DNA of 22,880 nucleotides from CAZOKO01 sp964580455 (GTDB lineage Bacteria; Desulfobacterota; WTBG01): assembly GCA_964580455.1 (NCBI GenBank), contig CAZOKO010000038.1, positions 1 through 22,880 on the forward strand, in the 5' to 3' direction. The first letter of the stretch is position 1; the number at the start of each line of letters is the position of its first letter. Both the position numbers and the translations under genes were made by a program. Shown one piece after another: positions 15,152 to 22,880 of the stretch. The notes under the pieces are model-generated. The model did not search any database. It was given only the letters and a program-made list of their open reading frames with translations, and was not told where the DNA came from.

Positions 15152-17122
15152 ATGAAAAGTAAGAGAATTGGGGTTTTTGTCTGTCATTGTGGTTTAAATA
15201 TTGCCGGCTCCGTGAATGTTGAAAAGGTGGTTGAGGAAATTAAGAACTATCCGGGGGTAGTTCATGCGGAGAACTACATTTATATGTGTTCTGATCCCGG
15301 CCAGGATCAGATTAGAAAGGCAATTCAGGAGAAAAAGCTTGATGCAGTGGTAAATTGTAACTGTTCTCCTTCACTTCATGAAAATACCTTTCGAGGTGTT
15401 GCTGCCTCTGAGGGGATCAATTCGTATCATTGCGAGATCGCCAATATCAGGGAGTGGTGCAGCTGGCCTCATGCAGACAATCCAGAGGAAGCGACCAAAA
15501 AGGCAGTGCGGATTATTCAGGCAACTATTGAGCGGTTGAGGAGAAATGAACCCCTTACTCCTATGGTAATTCCTTTGACAAAAAAGGTGTTGATAGTTGG
15601 AGGGGGAATTGCCGGTATGCAGGCTGCTTTAGATGTTGCCAACTCCGGTTATCAGGTTTACCTGGTGGAGAAAGAACCCTCGCTTGGGGGACACGTCACT
15701 CAGCTGTCAGGGTTGGTGCTCACTCTGGATAATGCCTCGTGTAATATTAGCCCTATAATGGGGGAAGTTATTAAGCATCCTTTAATTGAAGTCTTGACCT
15801 ACAGTGAGGTGGAAGAGATAGAGGGATATGTGGGGAGTTTCAAGGTTAAGGTGCGAAGGAAAGCAACCTCCGTTGACCCTGAACGTTGTGATTCCTGTGG
15901 ACTCTGTCAGGAAAAATGCCCACAGGAAACACCTTCTGAGTTTGATTGTTCACTAATTAACAGGAAAGCAATTTACAGGTCTTATCCTGATGCTGTTCCT
16001 GGTCAGTTTGTTATTGACAGAAATACCTGCCTCAATTTTCAGGGAGGGGAGTGTCAAATATGTAAGGAGGTTTGTCCACATGATGCAATTGATTATTCCA
16101 GGAAAAATGTTATAGATGAGATTGAGATAGGGGCGATTGTGGTGGCAACAGGCTATGACCTCTATCCCAAAAAGATGGTTGAAGAGTATGAAGATGATCC
16201 AGATGTTTTAGATGGACTCCAGTTTGAGCGTCTCCTCTCTCCTCAGGGGCCTACCAGGGGTGAGATAAAAAGGCCCTCTGACGGCAAGGTTCCCAAAGAG
16301 GTCGTTTTTATTCAATGTGTGGGTTCTCGTGACCCGGAAAACCATAAGCCTTATTGTTCCAGAATCTGCTGTATGTATACGGCAAAACAGGCTATTCTTT
16401 ACAAGAAAGTAGTCCCTGATGGACAGGCTTATATATTTTATATTGATATACGGGCGACTGGTAAGGGTTATGAGGAGTTCATTAAAGAAGGGGTGGAAGA
16501 AGAAGGTTTGTTGTACTTAAGAGGTCGTGTCTCCAAGATTTTCCGTGATGGTGATAAGATTACGGTGTGGGGAGTTGATACCTTAATTAATAGGAGAATT
16601 GAGATCAGTGCAGATATGGTAGTTTTATCAATGGCAGTGGTGGGGAATGCCGGAAACCGGGAGCTGGGAAAAAAGCTCAATGTTATAACTGATAGTGACT
16701 GTTTTGTTACAGAGGCACATCCTAAACTGGGACCTGTTGAAACCTTAACAGCAGGGATATATCTTTGCGGTACCGTTCAAGCTCCCAAAGACATCCCCGA
16801 TACCATTGCCCAGGCGAGTGGTGCGGCAAGCAAGATATTATCGCTTTTTTCCAGGAAAGAGTTACTGCATGAACCTCAGATCGCCTGTGTCGATCAGGAG
16901 GTGTGCAGTGGATGTGGTTATTGTGAGTCAGTCTGTACTTACCGCGCAGTGGAAGTTGACCCTAAAAAGAGGGTTGCTGTGGTCAATGAGGCGGTGTGCG
17001 AGGCCTGTGGTGCCTGTGCGGCAACCTGCCCCTCAGGGGCAATCCAGCTTAAAAACTTTGATAGAAGACAACTTATGAATATGATTGATCAGCTTACTAA
17101 GGACTATTCCCTGGCTTCTTAA
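15152..17122 (+). CDS. hdrA: Heterodisulfide reductase subunit A, full-length type
   Basis: This 656-residue protein is close to methanogen HdrA in length and order. It has an N-terminal domain with VCHCG, an FAD loop VGGGIAGM near 148, ferredoxin CDSCGLCQEKCP near 247 and CQICKEVCP near 300. The HdrA cluster motif C-x12-C-x3-CC lies near 389-407, and a C-terminal ferredoxin pair (CSGCGYCESVC near 585, CEACGACAATCP near 617) completes it. HdrA is the flavin site where electrons are split or merged. One difference stands out: the usual TLDC-x2-C is TLDNASC, so the first Cys is an Asn. ATG 15152 is preferred to TTG 15140, although neither has a good ribosome site. It is separated from the previous gene by 107 bases with a repeat. 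Confidence 0.93.
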   Translation: MKSKRIGVFVCHCGLNIAGSVNVEKVVEEIKNYPGVVHAENYIYMCSDPGQDQIRKAIQEKKLDAVVNCNCSPSLHENTFRGVAASEGINSYHCEIANIREWCSWPHADNPEEATKKAVRIIQATIERLRRNEPLTPMVIPLTKKVLIVGGGIAGMQAALDVANSGYQVYLVEKEPSLGGHVTQLSGLVLTLDNASCNISPIMGEVIKHPLIEVLTYSEVEEIEGYVGSFKVKVRRKATSVDPERCDSCGLCQEKCPQETPSEFDCSLINRKAIYRSYPDAVPGQFVIDRNTCLNFQGGECQICKEVCPHDAIDYSRKNVIDEIEIGAIVVATGYDLYPKKMVEEYEDDPDVLDGLQFERLLSPQGPTRGEIKRPSDGKVPKEVVFIQCVGSRDPENHKPYCSRICCMYTAKQAILYKKVVPDGQAYIFYIDIRATGKGYEEFIKEGVEEEGLLYLRGRVSKIFRDGDKITVWGVDTLINRRIEISADMVVLSMAVVGNAGNRELGKKLNVITDSDCFVTEAHPKLGPVETLTAGIYLCGTVQAPKDIPDTIAQASGAASKILSLFSRKELLHEPQIACVDQEVCSGCGYCESVCTYRAVEVDPKKRVAVVNEAVCEACGACAATCPSGAIQLKNFDRRQLMNMIDQLTKDYSLAS

Positions 17123-17141
17123 AAAGAGGTAATTAAAACAT

Positions 17142-20100
17142 ATGAATACAAAATCAGCACTGGTAATTGGCGCGGGAGTTGGAGGAATGAAGGCTGCTCT
17201 TGAACTTGCTGAGACAGGTATTCAGGTTTATCTTCTCGATCGGAGTCCTAATATTGGAGGTGAAATTTCTCAGCTGGAGCGACAGTTTCCTACCAACCGA
17301 TGCTGCATGTGTCAAATGCTTCCTACCTATGGTCGGGATAGCTCATCTCAATACTGTTTAAGGAAAGATCTCTACCATCCTTTCATTACCTTAATCTCTC
17401 AGGCGGATGTGGAAAAGGTTGAGGGGGAGGCATGCAACTTTAGTGTGGATGTGAAGATCAGGTCTCGCTTTATCAAAGAGGATCGGTGTATCGGTTGTGG
17501 TATTTGCAGTGATGTATGTCCCGTTGAAGTGCGAGACGAATTTAATCTTCTGGGTTTTCGCAAGGCAGCCTATATTAAATACCCTCAGGCTATTCCCAAT
17601 ATTTATACTATTGATCAGGAGCACTGCACCCGCTGTGGTGACTGTGTGGAGAAATGCCCGACCCAGGCGATTGATCTTTCCAGACAGGATGAAACAAAAA
17701 AACTTAATGTGGGTGCAATCATCCTGGCTGCCGGGTTTGATGAATTTGATCCCAGTGAGTGGAGTGAGTACGGTTATGGTCGCTATCCCAATGTGGTTAC
17801 CAGTATAGAGCTGGAAAGGATTTTTAGTGAGACGGGTCCATATGAAGGCAAACTTGTACGTCCTTCTGATAAAGAACCTGTAAAGAAGGTTGCCTTCCTG
17901 CAGTGTATCGGATCTCGGACGCATGAGAGCAACTACTGCAGTTCTGCCTGTTGTATGTATGCCATGAAGGAGGCAATGATTCTCAAAGAGATAAATCCCG
18001 AACTTTCAATTTCTATCTTCTATATGGATTTGAGGGCATTTGGAAAGGGGTACTACCGCTACTTTTTAAAGGCGAGAGATGAGCTTGGAATCAACTTTAC
18101 CTGTTGTAGGGTTCCCACTATTAAACAAAATCCTGAAACGGGCAACCTCTCGCTTATCTTTTTAGATAAAGAGGGAAATTTACAGCAGGAAGAATACGAT
18201 ATGGCTGTTTTGTCTATCGGCCAGAGGCCCCCCAAAGGGCATGAACACATACTTCGGTTACTAGATTTGAAAGAGAATGAATGGGGGTTTTGTCAGATTA
18301 GTCGGTTTTTTCCAGTTGAGACGAGCAGAAAAGGAATATACGTATGTGGTCCTTTCTCAGGACCCCGGGATATACCGGACACTATTTGCCAGGCGACTGC
18401 AGCAGCGTCAGGGGTTGCGGCTCTTCTGAAATCCATTTCGGATAAGAAAGATGAAGCCCAGGTTGACGTTACACGTGATGAAATAGTAAATCTGGTAGAT
18501 GAGGAACCGAACATAGCAATCTTTATTTGTAAGTGTGGGGGAGAGATCTCTAGTATTGTTGATATTAAATCCCTGGCCCAATCCTTAAAATTAATTCCAG
18601 AGGTAAGGGTGGTGGAAGAAGTTCCCTATCTCTGTTTAGCTGATACCCTGTCAGAGATAAAGGAGCAGCTGAGAGCACTCAAGGCCAATCGGGTGATCTT
18701 CGCCAGTTGTGTTCCTTACGGCTATGAGCGCAAATATAAGCAGATGGTGAGGGAAGCGGGCCTCAACCCTTCACTGATGGAGATTGTAAATTTAAGAGAG
18801 CAGATTTCCTGGGTTCACAGAGAGGAGAAAGAGGAAGCACAGAAAAAAGCTTTGGGATTGGTAAAAGCGACAGTTGAGAAGCTTAGAAGGCAAGAACCGC
18901 TGTCATCTACGAGAGTTCCTATTAAACATCAAAATGTACTGATCATTGGAGGTGGGCTGGCAGGATTGGTATCCTCCCTTTCCTTGAGCCGATTGGGTGT
19001 TGAGGTCTGCCTGGTGGAACAGTCAAATGAATTGGGAGGAAACCTTAAAGAAAAGAGATACAATCTTGAGGGAGATGAACCCCAGGTTTTGCTCAAGCAG
19101 TTATTAGAAGAGATTAAGAAGAATGATTTAATCCACATACATTTGGAGAGTACGGTTGTAGAGGTAAGTGGACAGATAGGCGATTTCAAGACTACTATTC
19201 AAGATAAAAATGGGGAAAACGATACCATTGCCCATGGGGCTCTTATCGTTGCAACCGGCGGCAGGGAGAGAAAGCCAGAAGAGTATCATTGCGGAGAGAG
19301 CGACCACATTATTACCCAAAAGGAATTAGAGAAGCAGATTTTTGAAGGCAAGGAAATACCACACTCTGTTTTGATGATCCAATGTGTCGAGTCAAGAGAG
19401 GCTGAACGTCCCTACTGTAGCCGGGTCTGCTGTTCTCAAGCGATTGCCAGTGCCTTAAAGATCAAAGAAAAGAACCCACAGACAGAGATTGTCATCCTTT
19501 ATCGGGATATCATGACATATGGATTCAAAGAGGCTTACTACACCAAATGTCGGGAAAAAGGTGTAACATTCATTCGCTATTCTTTAGAAGATAAACCCCG
19601 AGTTACGCTTGAGGATGGAGCAATTAGGGTAGAAGTGAATAATCCTGATCTTAAGAAAATGCTTAAGTTTAATCCTGAACTCCTGGTCTTAAGTTCTGGT
19701 ATTGACCCAAATGAGAATAAATCATTAGCAGAAGTGTTAAATATGGAACTGGATGAAGATGGTTTCTTTAAAGAAGCGGAAGTAAAATTCCGTCCTGTTG
19801 ATTTTCTGGTAGAGGGAATCTTTTTGTGTGGGTTAGCACACTCTCCCATGTTTATTGAAGAAACGATTGCCCAGGCACAGGCAGCAGCCCAGAGGGCATG
19901 GAGCATTCTCTCAAAGTCAGAAGTTGAGGCAAGCCGTCTTGTCTCCTATGTAAATGAGAGACGCTGTTCGTTGTGTGAACTGTGCATAGCCGCATGTCCC
20001 TACCAGGCACGGGTGAAAGATGAAGAGAATAAAAAGATTGTTGTGCGTGAGGCCCTCTGTCAGGGTTGTGGTGCCTGCGCAATGATATGCCCCAACGGTG

Positions 20101-20171
20101 CTGCAAAACTGAAGGGGTACAGAGAAGACCAGATGTTTTCCATGGTGGATACTTTGTTGTCAGTGGGGTAG
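17142..20171 (+). CDS. Double HdrA fusion protein (two HdrA modules in tandem)
   Basis: This 1009-residue protein contains two HdrA modules. Module 1 (about 1-440) starts directly with the FAD loop VIGAGVGGM, without the N-terminal domain. It has two ferredoxin motifs (CIGCGICSDVCP near 117, CTRCGDCVEKCP near 162) and the C-x10-C-x3-CC cluster motif near 255. Module 2 (about 455-1009) begins with an N-terminal domain (FICKCGGE), has its own FAD loop IIGGGLAGL near 601 but no inner ferredoxin, then C-x10-C-x3-CC near 748 and a C-terminal ferredoxin pair (near 943 and 973). It may act as an electron relay between the other HdrA proteins and MvhD, similar in idea to BamE of class II benzoyl-CoA reductase. 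It starts 19 bases after the previous stop. Confidence 0.9.
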   Translation: MNTKSALVIGAGVGGMKAALELAETGIQVYLLDRSPNIGGEISQLERQFPTNRCCMCQMLPTYGRDSSSQYCLRKDLYHPFITLISQADVEKVEGEACNFSVDVKIRSRFIKEDRCIGCGICSDVCPVEVRDEFNLLGFRKAAYIKYPQAIPNIYTIDQEHCTRCGDCVEKCPTQAIDLSRQDETKKLNVGAIILAAGFDEFDPSEWSEYGYGRYPNVVTSIELERIFSETGPYEGKLVRPSDKEPVKKVAFLQCIGSRTHESNYCSSACCMYAMKEAMILKEINPELSISIFYMDLRAFGKGYYRYFLKARDELGINFTCCRVPTIKQNPETGNLSLIFLDKEGNLQQEEYDMAVLSIGQRPPKGHEHILRLLDLKENEWGFCQISRFFPVETSRKGIYVCGPFSGPRDIPDTICQATAAASGVAALLKSISDKKDEAQVDVTRDEIVNLVDEEPNIAIFICKCGGEISSIVDIKSLAQSLKLIPEVRVVEEVPYLCLADTLSEIKEQLRALKANRVIFASCVPYGYERKYKQMVREAGLNPSLMEIVNLREQISWVHREEKEEAQKKALGLVKATVEKLRRQEPLSSTRVPIKHQNVLIIGGGLAGLVSSLSLSRLGVEVCLVEQSNELGGNLKEKRYNLEGDEPQVLLKQLLEEIKKNDLIHIHLESTVVEVSGQIGDFKTTIQDKNGENDTIAHGALIVATGGRERKPEEYHCGESDHIITQKELEKQIFEGKEIPHSVLMIQCVESREAERPYCSRVCCSQAIASALKIKEKNPQTEIVILYRDIMTYGFKEAYYTKCREKGVTFIRYSLEDKPRVTLEDGAIRVEVNNPDLKKMLKFNPELLVLSSGIDPNENKSLAEVLNMELDEDGFFKEAEVKFRPVDFLVEGIFLCGLAHSPMFIEETIAQAQAAAQRAWSILSKSEVEASRLVSYVNERRCSLCELCIAACPYQARVKDEENKKIVVREALCQGCGACAMICPNGAAKLKGYREDQMFSMVDTLLSVG

Positions 20172-20281
20172 TGAACATAATTCGCCCTGCTCACTATCCC
20201 CTGAGAATAGTATAAAACGGGTGCTAATTAAAGCCCTGTGATTTTGTATATTATTAGCAACATGAATTAAGGAGTGACGAG
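20172..20281. other. 110-base gap before mvhD
   Basis: The gap has no gene. AAGGAG at 20269-20274 serves mvhD. I see no clear promoter or terminator, so transcription probably continues through it. Confidence 0.4.
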
Positions 20282-20704
20282 ATGTCTGATTTTGAACCTA
20301 AGGTGCTTGGCTTCTTTTGCAGCTGGTGTACTGCTACGGCTGCTGATCTTGCGGGAACCACACGTATGCAGTACCCGGCAAACATAAGACCCATAAAGGT
20401 GATGTGCAGTGGTACGGTGGACCCTGTCTACATAATTAATGCCTTACTTAAGGGAGCGGATGGCGTATTTGTAGGTGGGTGACACCTGGGTGAATGCCAC
20501 TATGTTAGTGGCAATTATAAGGCCAGGAGAAGGATTGCCATATTGAAGTCAATATTTAGAAGTTTGGGATTGGAAGAGAATCGAGTCTTCTTAAAGTGGA
20601 TTAGTGCCAGTGAAGGAAGAAAATTTGCTGATTCAGCTAAGGAAATAACTGAAGAAGTGAAAAAATTAGGTCCCAACCCTATCAATGATATCTGGTGGAT
20701 TTGA
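20282..20704 (+). CDS. mvhD: MvhD/FrhD-like [2Fe-2S] subunit, putative selenoprotein
   Basis: This is a 140-residue MvhD-family protein when the in-frame TGA at 20480-20482 is read as selenocysteine, codon 67. The residue falls on the first Cys of the family motif GG-C-H-x-G-x-C-HY, here GGUHLGECHY. Other likely ligands are Cys13, Cys16 (CSWC), Cys42 and Cys72. The reading frame continues in clear homology (GNYKARRR, then a basic-helical tail) to TGA 20702-20704, which overlaps the ATG of the next gene. A perfect hairpin follows the Sec codon. MvhD carries electrons from hydrogenase or formate dehydrogenase into HdrA. Sec forms of this subunit are known (VhuD in methanococci, BamF in Geobacter). 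AAGGAG precedes the ATG by 7 bases. Standard gene callers would report only 66 residues. Confidence 0.93.
20480..20517 (+). promoter_or_regulatory. Putative SECIS element of mvhD
   Basis: Downstream of the UGA at 20480, TGCCAC (20495-20500) pairs perfectly with GTGGCA (20508-20513) around TATGTTA. The loop can close further (T-A, A-T) to leave UGU. The spacing of about 19-22 bases fits bacterial SECIS elements, and the hairpin lies within the coding sequence as expected. Confidence 0.7.
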
Positions 20705-21837
20705 TGGAGAAAGGTGAAATGGCAAGGAAAGTAATTTTAGAGGTTAAAGAGGGTGACCTTACCAGGGCATTGAAAGAATTTTTTGCTGAACTGCTTAAAA
20801 GGGGGAATCTTGATGCCTTGTTAGTTCCACTTGAACTTCCGAGCAAGGTAAATGTGGTGCCTACATTGGTTGCAGATATTGGGAAGCTTGAATTTCTCCA
20901 GATACTTGCCCCCATAATGCCGGTCAACGCTGCACGGGTTATATCAGAGATGACCAAGGTTACAACCAGCAAGAAAAAGGTTGGGGTGGTGCTCAGGAAC
21001 TGTGAGATTCGGGCACTCTTAGAGCTGGTTAAACTGAGACAGGCTTCACTGGAAAACATGGTTATCTTTGGTGTAGACTGTTTGGGGACGTATTCAGTAA
21101 ATGATTATTCGGGGAAAGTTGCACAAGGCGAATTGCCCCCGGAGACAATCCTTAATCGATTCAAGAAAGGTGAGGAAGACCCGGACTTAAGACAATCGTG
21201 TAAAATCTGTGCGTATCCTCTTGCCCAAAACGCAGATGTTGTCATAGAACTTATAAACCATAATATCGAAAAAGAAGTAGGTGTTTCCATCGATACAGAT
21301 AAGGGTGAGGAGAGCTTAAAAGGAATTGAATTGAAAGAGGATCCTGATGTAAATAAGCGGGAAAAGGCAGTTGAAGAGGTTTTATCTAAGCAGGCAAAGA
21401 AGAGAGAGGAGTACTTTAAAGAAAATGCTTCACAATTCCAGGGCATCGAGAAGCTGATGTCTGTTTTTTCACCTTGCATCAGGTGTTATAACTGTCGTAC
21501 CGTTTGTCCAGCCTGTTACTGTAAGGAGTGTTTCTTTGATTCACCTACCTTTGAAATGGAAGCTGACCGTTACTTAGGATGGGCACAGACCAAAGGGGCG
21601 GTGAGAATGCCAAGCAACACACTCTTTTTCCATTTAACTCGCATGGCTCATATGGCTACCTGTTGTATCGGATGTGGTTTGTGTTCGGAAGCCTGTCCGA
21701 ACAATATTCCTGTGGCTGAAGTATTTCAACTTGCTGCAGCTGAAGTGCAAAAAGATCTGGATTATATCCCGGGCAGAAGTTTAGATGACGAGTTGCCCCT
21801 GTCTTCCTTCAGGGAAGATGAGTTGGAGGAGGTATAA
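20704..21837 (+). CDS. FdhB/FrhB-like iron-sulfur flavoprotein
   Basis: This 377-residue protein resembles the beta subunit of F420-dependent hydrogenases and formate dehydrogenases. The flavin domain shows VVLRNCEIRALLELVKL near 95-110, VIFGVDCLGTYS near 120 and QSCKICAYP near 162. A C-terminal dicluster ferredoxin part follows: CIRCYNCRTVCPACYCKECF near 259 and CCIGCGLCSEACPNNIP near 320. In the family this subunit holds FAD and moves electrons to or from F420, NAD(P) or ferredoxin. No FdhA-type catalytic subunit is near, so it probably serves as a port of the Hdr complex. The ATG at 20704 overlaps the mvhD stop (TGATG), which indicates translational coupling; ATG 20719 is an alternative with a short AAAGG site. 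Confidence 0.88.
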   Translation: MEKGEMARKVILEVKEGDLTRALKEFFAELLKRGNLDALLVPLELPSKVNVVPTLVADIGKLEFLQILAPIMPVNAARVISEMTKVTTSKKKVGVVLRNCEIRALLELVKLRQASLENMVIFGVDCLGTYSVNDYSGKVAQGELPPETILNRFKKGEEDPDLRQSCKICAYPLAQNADVVIELINHNIEKEVGVSIDTDKGEESLKGIELKEDPDVNKREKAVEEVLSKQAKKREEYFKENASQFQGIEKLMSVFSPCIRCYNCRTVCPACYCKECFFDSPTFEMEADRYLGWAQTKGAVRMPSNTLFFHLTRMAHMATCCIGCGLCSEACPNNIPVAEVFQLAAAEVQKDLDYIPGRSLDDELPLSSFREDELEEV

Positions 21838-21899
21838 AAATATGGGTTCAGGGGATGGGGTGTAGGATACTGGAGATGAAAGAACAGTGTAAACAAATG

Positions 21900-22022
21900 C
21901 GAAATCCGAAGCACGAAATGAAAATTGAGGAATTTAAGAATTTAGGAATTGCGAATTGAGGAAATTCCTAAATCCCTTAATTCCTGAATCCCTAAATTTC
22001 TTATGATTTGTTTCGGATTTAT
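21900..22022. repeat. Imperfect palindromic intergenic repeat
   Basis: AAATCCGAA (21902-21910) faces TTCGGATTT (22012-22020). The AT-rich interior repeats AATTTAGGAATT-like words on the left and their complements (AATTCCTAAAT, AATTCCTGAATC) on the right, so the whole can fold into a long imperfect hairpin. It separates the FdhB-like gene from the second hdrC and may weaken read-through between them. Confidence 0.6.
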
Positions 22023-22074
22023 AATTGATCATCATGTATCTTGTATCATGCATCATCTGTATTGAGATTTAAGA

Positions 22075-22635
22075 ATGGAGTATATCGGAGATAGTGGTTC
22101 GGAGGTTTGTGATCAGGCTTTTGCTCAGAAGGTGAAGGAATTGAGCCATTCAGACCTGGATCGTTGTTATCAGTGCTACACCTGCACGGCAGGATGTCCT
22201 GTAGCCTATGCAATGGACTACTATCCCCATCAGATTATGAGAATGGTTCAGCTGGGAGTTAAGGAAAGGGTGCTTTCCTGCTCTACCATCTGGCTATGTG
22301 CCGCCTGTGAAACCTGTGCAACCAGATGTCCCAATGAGATTGAGCTGGTAAATGTGATGGATACCTTACGGGAGATGGCTTTACAAGAAGGGGTGAAAGT
22401 AAAAGAGAAAAATATAGTTTCTATGCACAAGACTTTCTTGTCCCTGGTGAAATCTATGGGAAGGCAACATGAGATTTCCCTTCTGGTGTTGTTAAAAATG
22501 AAAACAAAAGAGTTTTTAAAAGATATGATTTTGGGCATGAGGATGTTTCTTAAAGGAAAACTAAAGATTTTTCCTCACAAGATTAAAGGAGTGGAAGAGG
22601 TTAAAGGGATATTTGAGAGGAGTAAGGCGGAGTAA
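22075..22635 (+). CDS. hdrC: Second heterodisulfide reductase subunit C-like protein
   Basis: This 186-residue HdrC is of the usual methanogen size. Its two [4Fe-4S] motifs use C31, C34, C37, C41 and C75, C78, C81, C85, linked by PHQIMRMVQLG. The C-terminal 80 residues are basic and helical, ending in the pattern GKLKIFPHKIKG seen in full HdrC proteins. It is about as close to the first HdrC as expected for members of one family, but is not a recent copy. No HdrB follows before the window ends, only repeats and a promoter, so it may share the single HdrB or connect to another partner. The ATG at 22075 has only a weak ribosome site. Confidence 0.9.
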   Translation: MEYIGDSGSEVCDQAFAQKVKELSHSDLDRCYQCYTCTAGCPVAYAMDYYPHQIMRMVQLGVKERVLSCSTIWLCAACETCATRCPNEIELVNVMDTLREMALQEGVKVKEKNIVSMHKTFLSLVKSMGRQHEISLLVLLKMKTKEFLKDMILGMRMFLKGKLKIFPHKIKGVEEVKGIFERSKAE

Positions 22636-22679
22636 GAGACTAGTGTCTTGTATCATATATTCACATACCTAAAATTAAA

Positions 22680-22784
22680 GTCATTGCGAGCCCGAAGGGC
22701 ATGGCAATCTCATTTCTAAAGATTGAGGAGCATATTATGAGCTTTTTGATGAGATTGCTTCGTCACTGCGTTCCTCGCAATGAC
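22680..22784. repeat. GTCATTGCGAG-type palindromic repeat
   Basis: GTCATTGCGAG (22680-22690) and CTCGCAATGAC (22774-22784) are perfect inverted ends, with a second perfect inner pair GCAATCTCAT (22704-22713) and ATGAGATTGC (22749-22758). This family of dispersed palindromes is common between genes in many environmental bacteria. It follows the last gene of the hdr cluster. Confidence 0.8.
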
Positions 22785-22851
22785 AGTTAGTTACTTATGT
22801 GAATATAGGAAATTACGATACGAGGTACTAGTATAACGTTTCAATAAAATA

Positions 22852-22880
22852 TCGACAATACAGGGTGTGTATGCTATAAT
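22852..22880 (+). promoter_or_regulatory. Strong sigma-70-type promoter at the window edge
   Basis: TCGACA (5/6 match to the -35 consensus), a 17-base spacer and a perfect TATAAT ending at the last base are present. It would start a new transcript to the right, beyond the window, which suggests that the hdr operon ends before it. Confidence 0.55.

Noticed and set aside
20282..20482. Truncated 66-residue MvhD or pseudogene
   Set aside because: The frame after the TGA stays MvhD-like to a stop that overlaps the next start; a decayed gene would not keep this plus a perfect hairpin.
21900..22070. CRISPR-like array
   Set aside because: The AATTTAGGAATT-like words are irregular and inverted, without equal spacers; it is a palindromic repeat.
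1..22880. Alternative genetic code with TGA as Trp or Gly
   Set aside because: Several genes end in TGA (the AAA, VWA, mvhD and fused HdrA genes), and the only in-frame internal TGAs fall on conserved Cys positions.

Overview
The window looks like chromosome from a strictly anaerobic, Gram-negative bacterium with a selenocysteine system. An MlaA-type outer-membrane lipid protein points to an outer membrane. The large heterodisulfide-reductase (Hdr) gene set, the two-subunit class I fumarase and two genes with in-frame TGA at conserved cysteine positions fit a Desulfobacterota-like or syntrophic anaerobe. That placement is inferred from gene content only; no rRNA or tRNA gene is visible.

Left part (1-9111). 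A SAM methyltransferase gene (645-1292) is built like an integron gene cassette: its stop codon overlaps an attC-like hairpin, a good sigma-70 promoter lies upstream, and copies of a ~49-bp repeat lie outside it. On the minus strand follow an AAA+ ATPase/VWA pair (4304 to 1528, overlapping ATGA) and a short lysine-2,3-aminomutase-like radical SAM gene. Next come a plus-strand iron-sulfur-flavoprotein-like gene beside MITE-like inverted repeats, and a DsbA/FrnE-family gene (6731-7390). In the latter a TGA replaces the first Cys of the CPWC active site and is followed by a SECIS-like hairpin, so it probably encodes a selenoprotein. A convergent mlaA and a repeat-rich gap complete this part.

Right part (9112-22635). 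All genes are on the plus strand and probably form one or two linked operons: fumarase alpha and beta, hdrC, hdrB, an HdrA with a whole GltD/NfnB-like NAD(P)H module inserted in it, a standard HdrA, a double HdrA, mvhD with a TGA (Sec) codon, an FdhB/FrhB-like iron-sulfur flavoprotein, and a second hdrC. A near-perfect TGAATGA-type palindrome, a plausible TetR-family (FadR-like) operator, sits just before the fumarase genes.

The Hdr genes look like one large cytoplasmic electron bifurcating/confurcating machine. HdrB/HdrC would provide the thiol/disulfide or other low-molecular-weight substrate site, and four HdrA modules the flavin and Fe-S wiring. The GltD insert would be an NAD(P)H port, MvhD a [2Fe-2S] adaptor, and the FdhB-like protein a further flavin port. 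No hydrogenase or formate dehydrogenase catalytic subunit is present. Position next to fumarase suggests, but does not prove, a link to reoxidation of carriers from fumarate/malate or acyl-CoA oxidation.

Dispersed short repeats and palindromes occupy most of the intergenic gaps, suggesting a repeat-rich genome.
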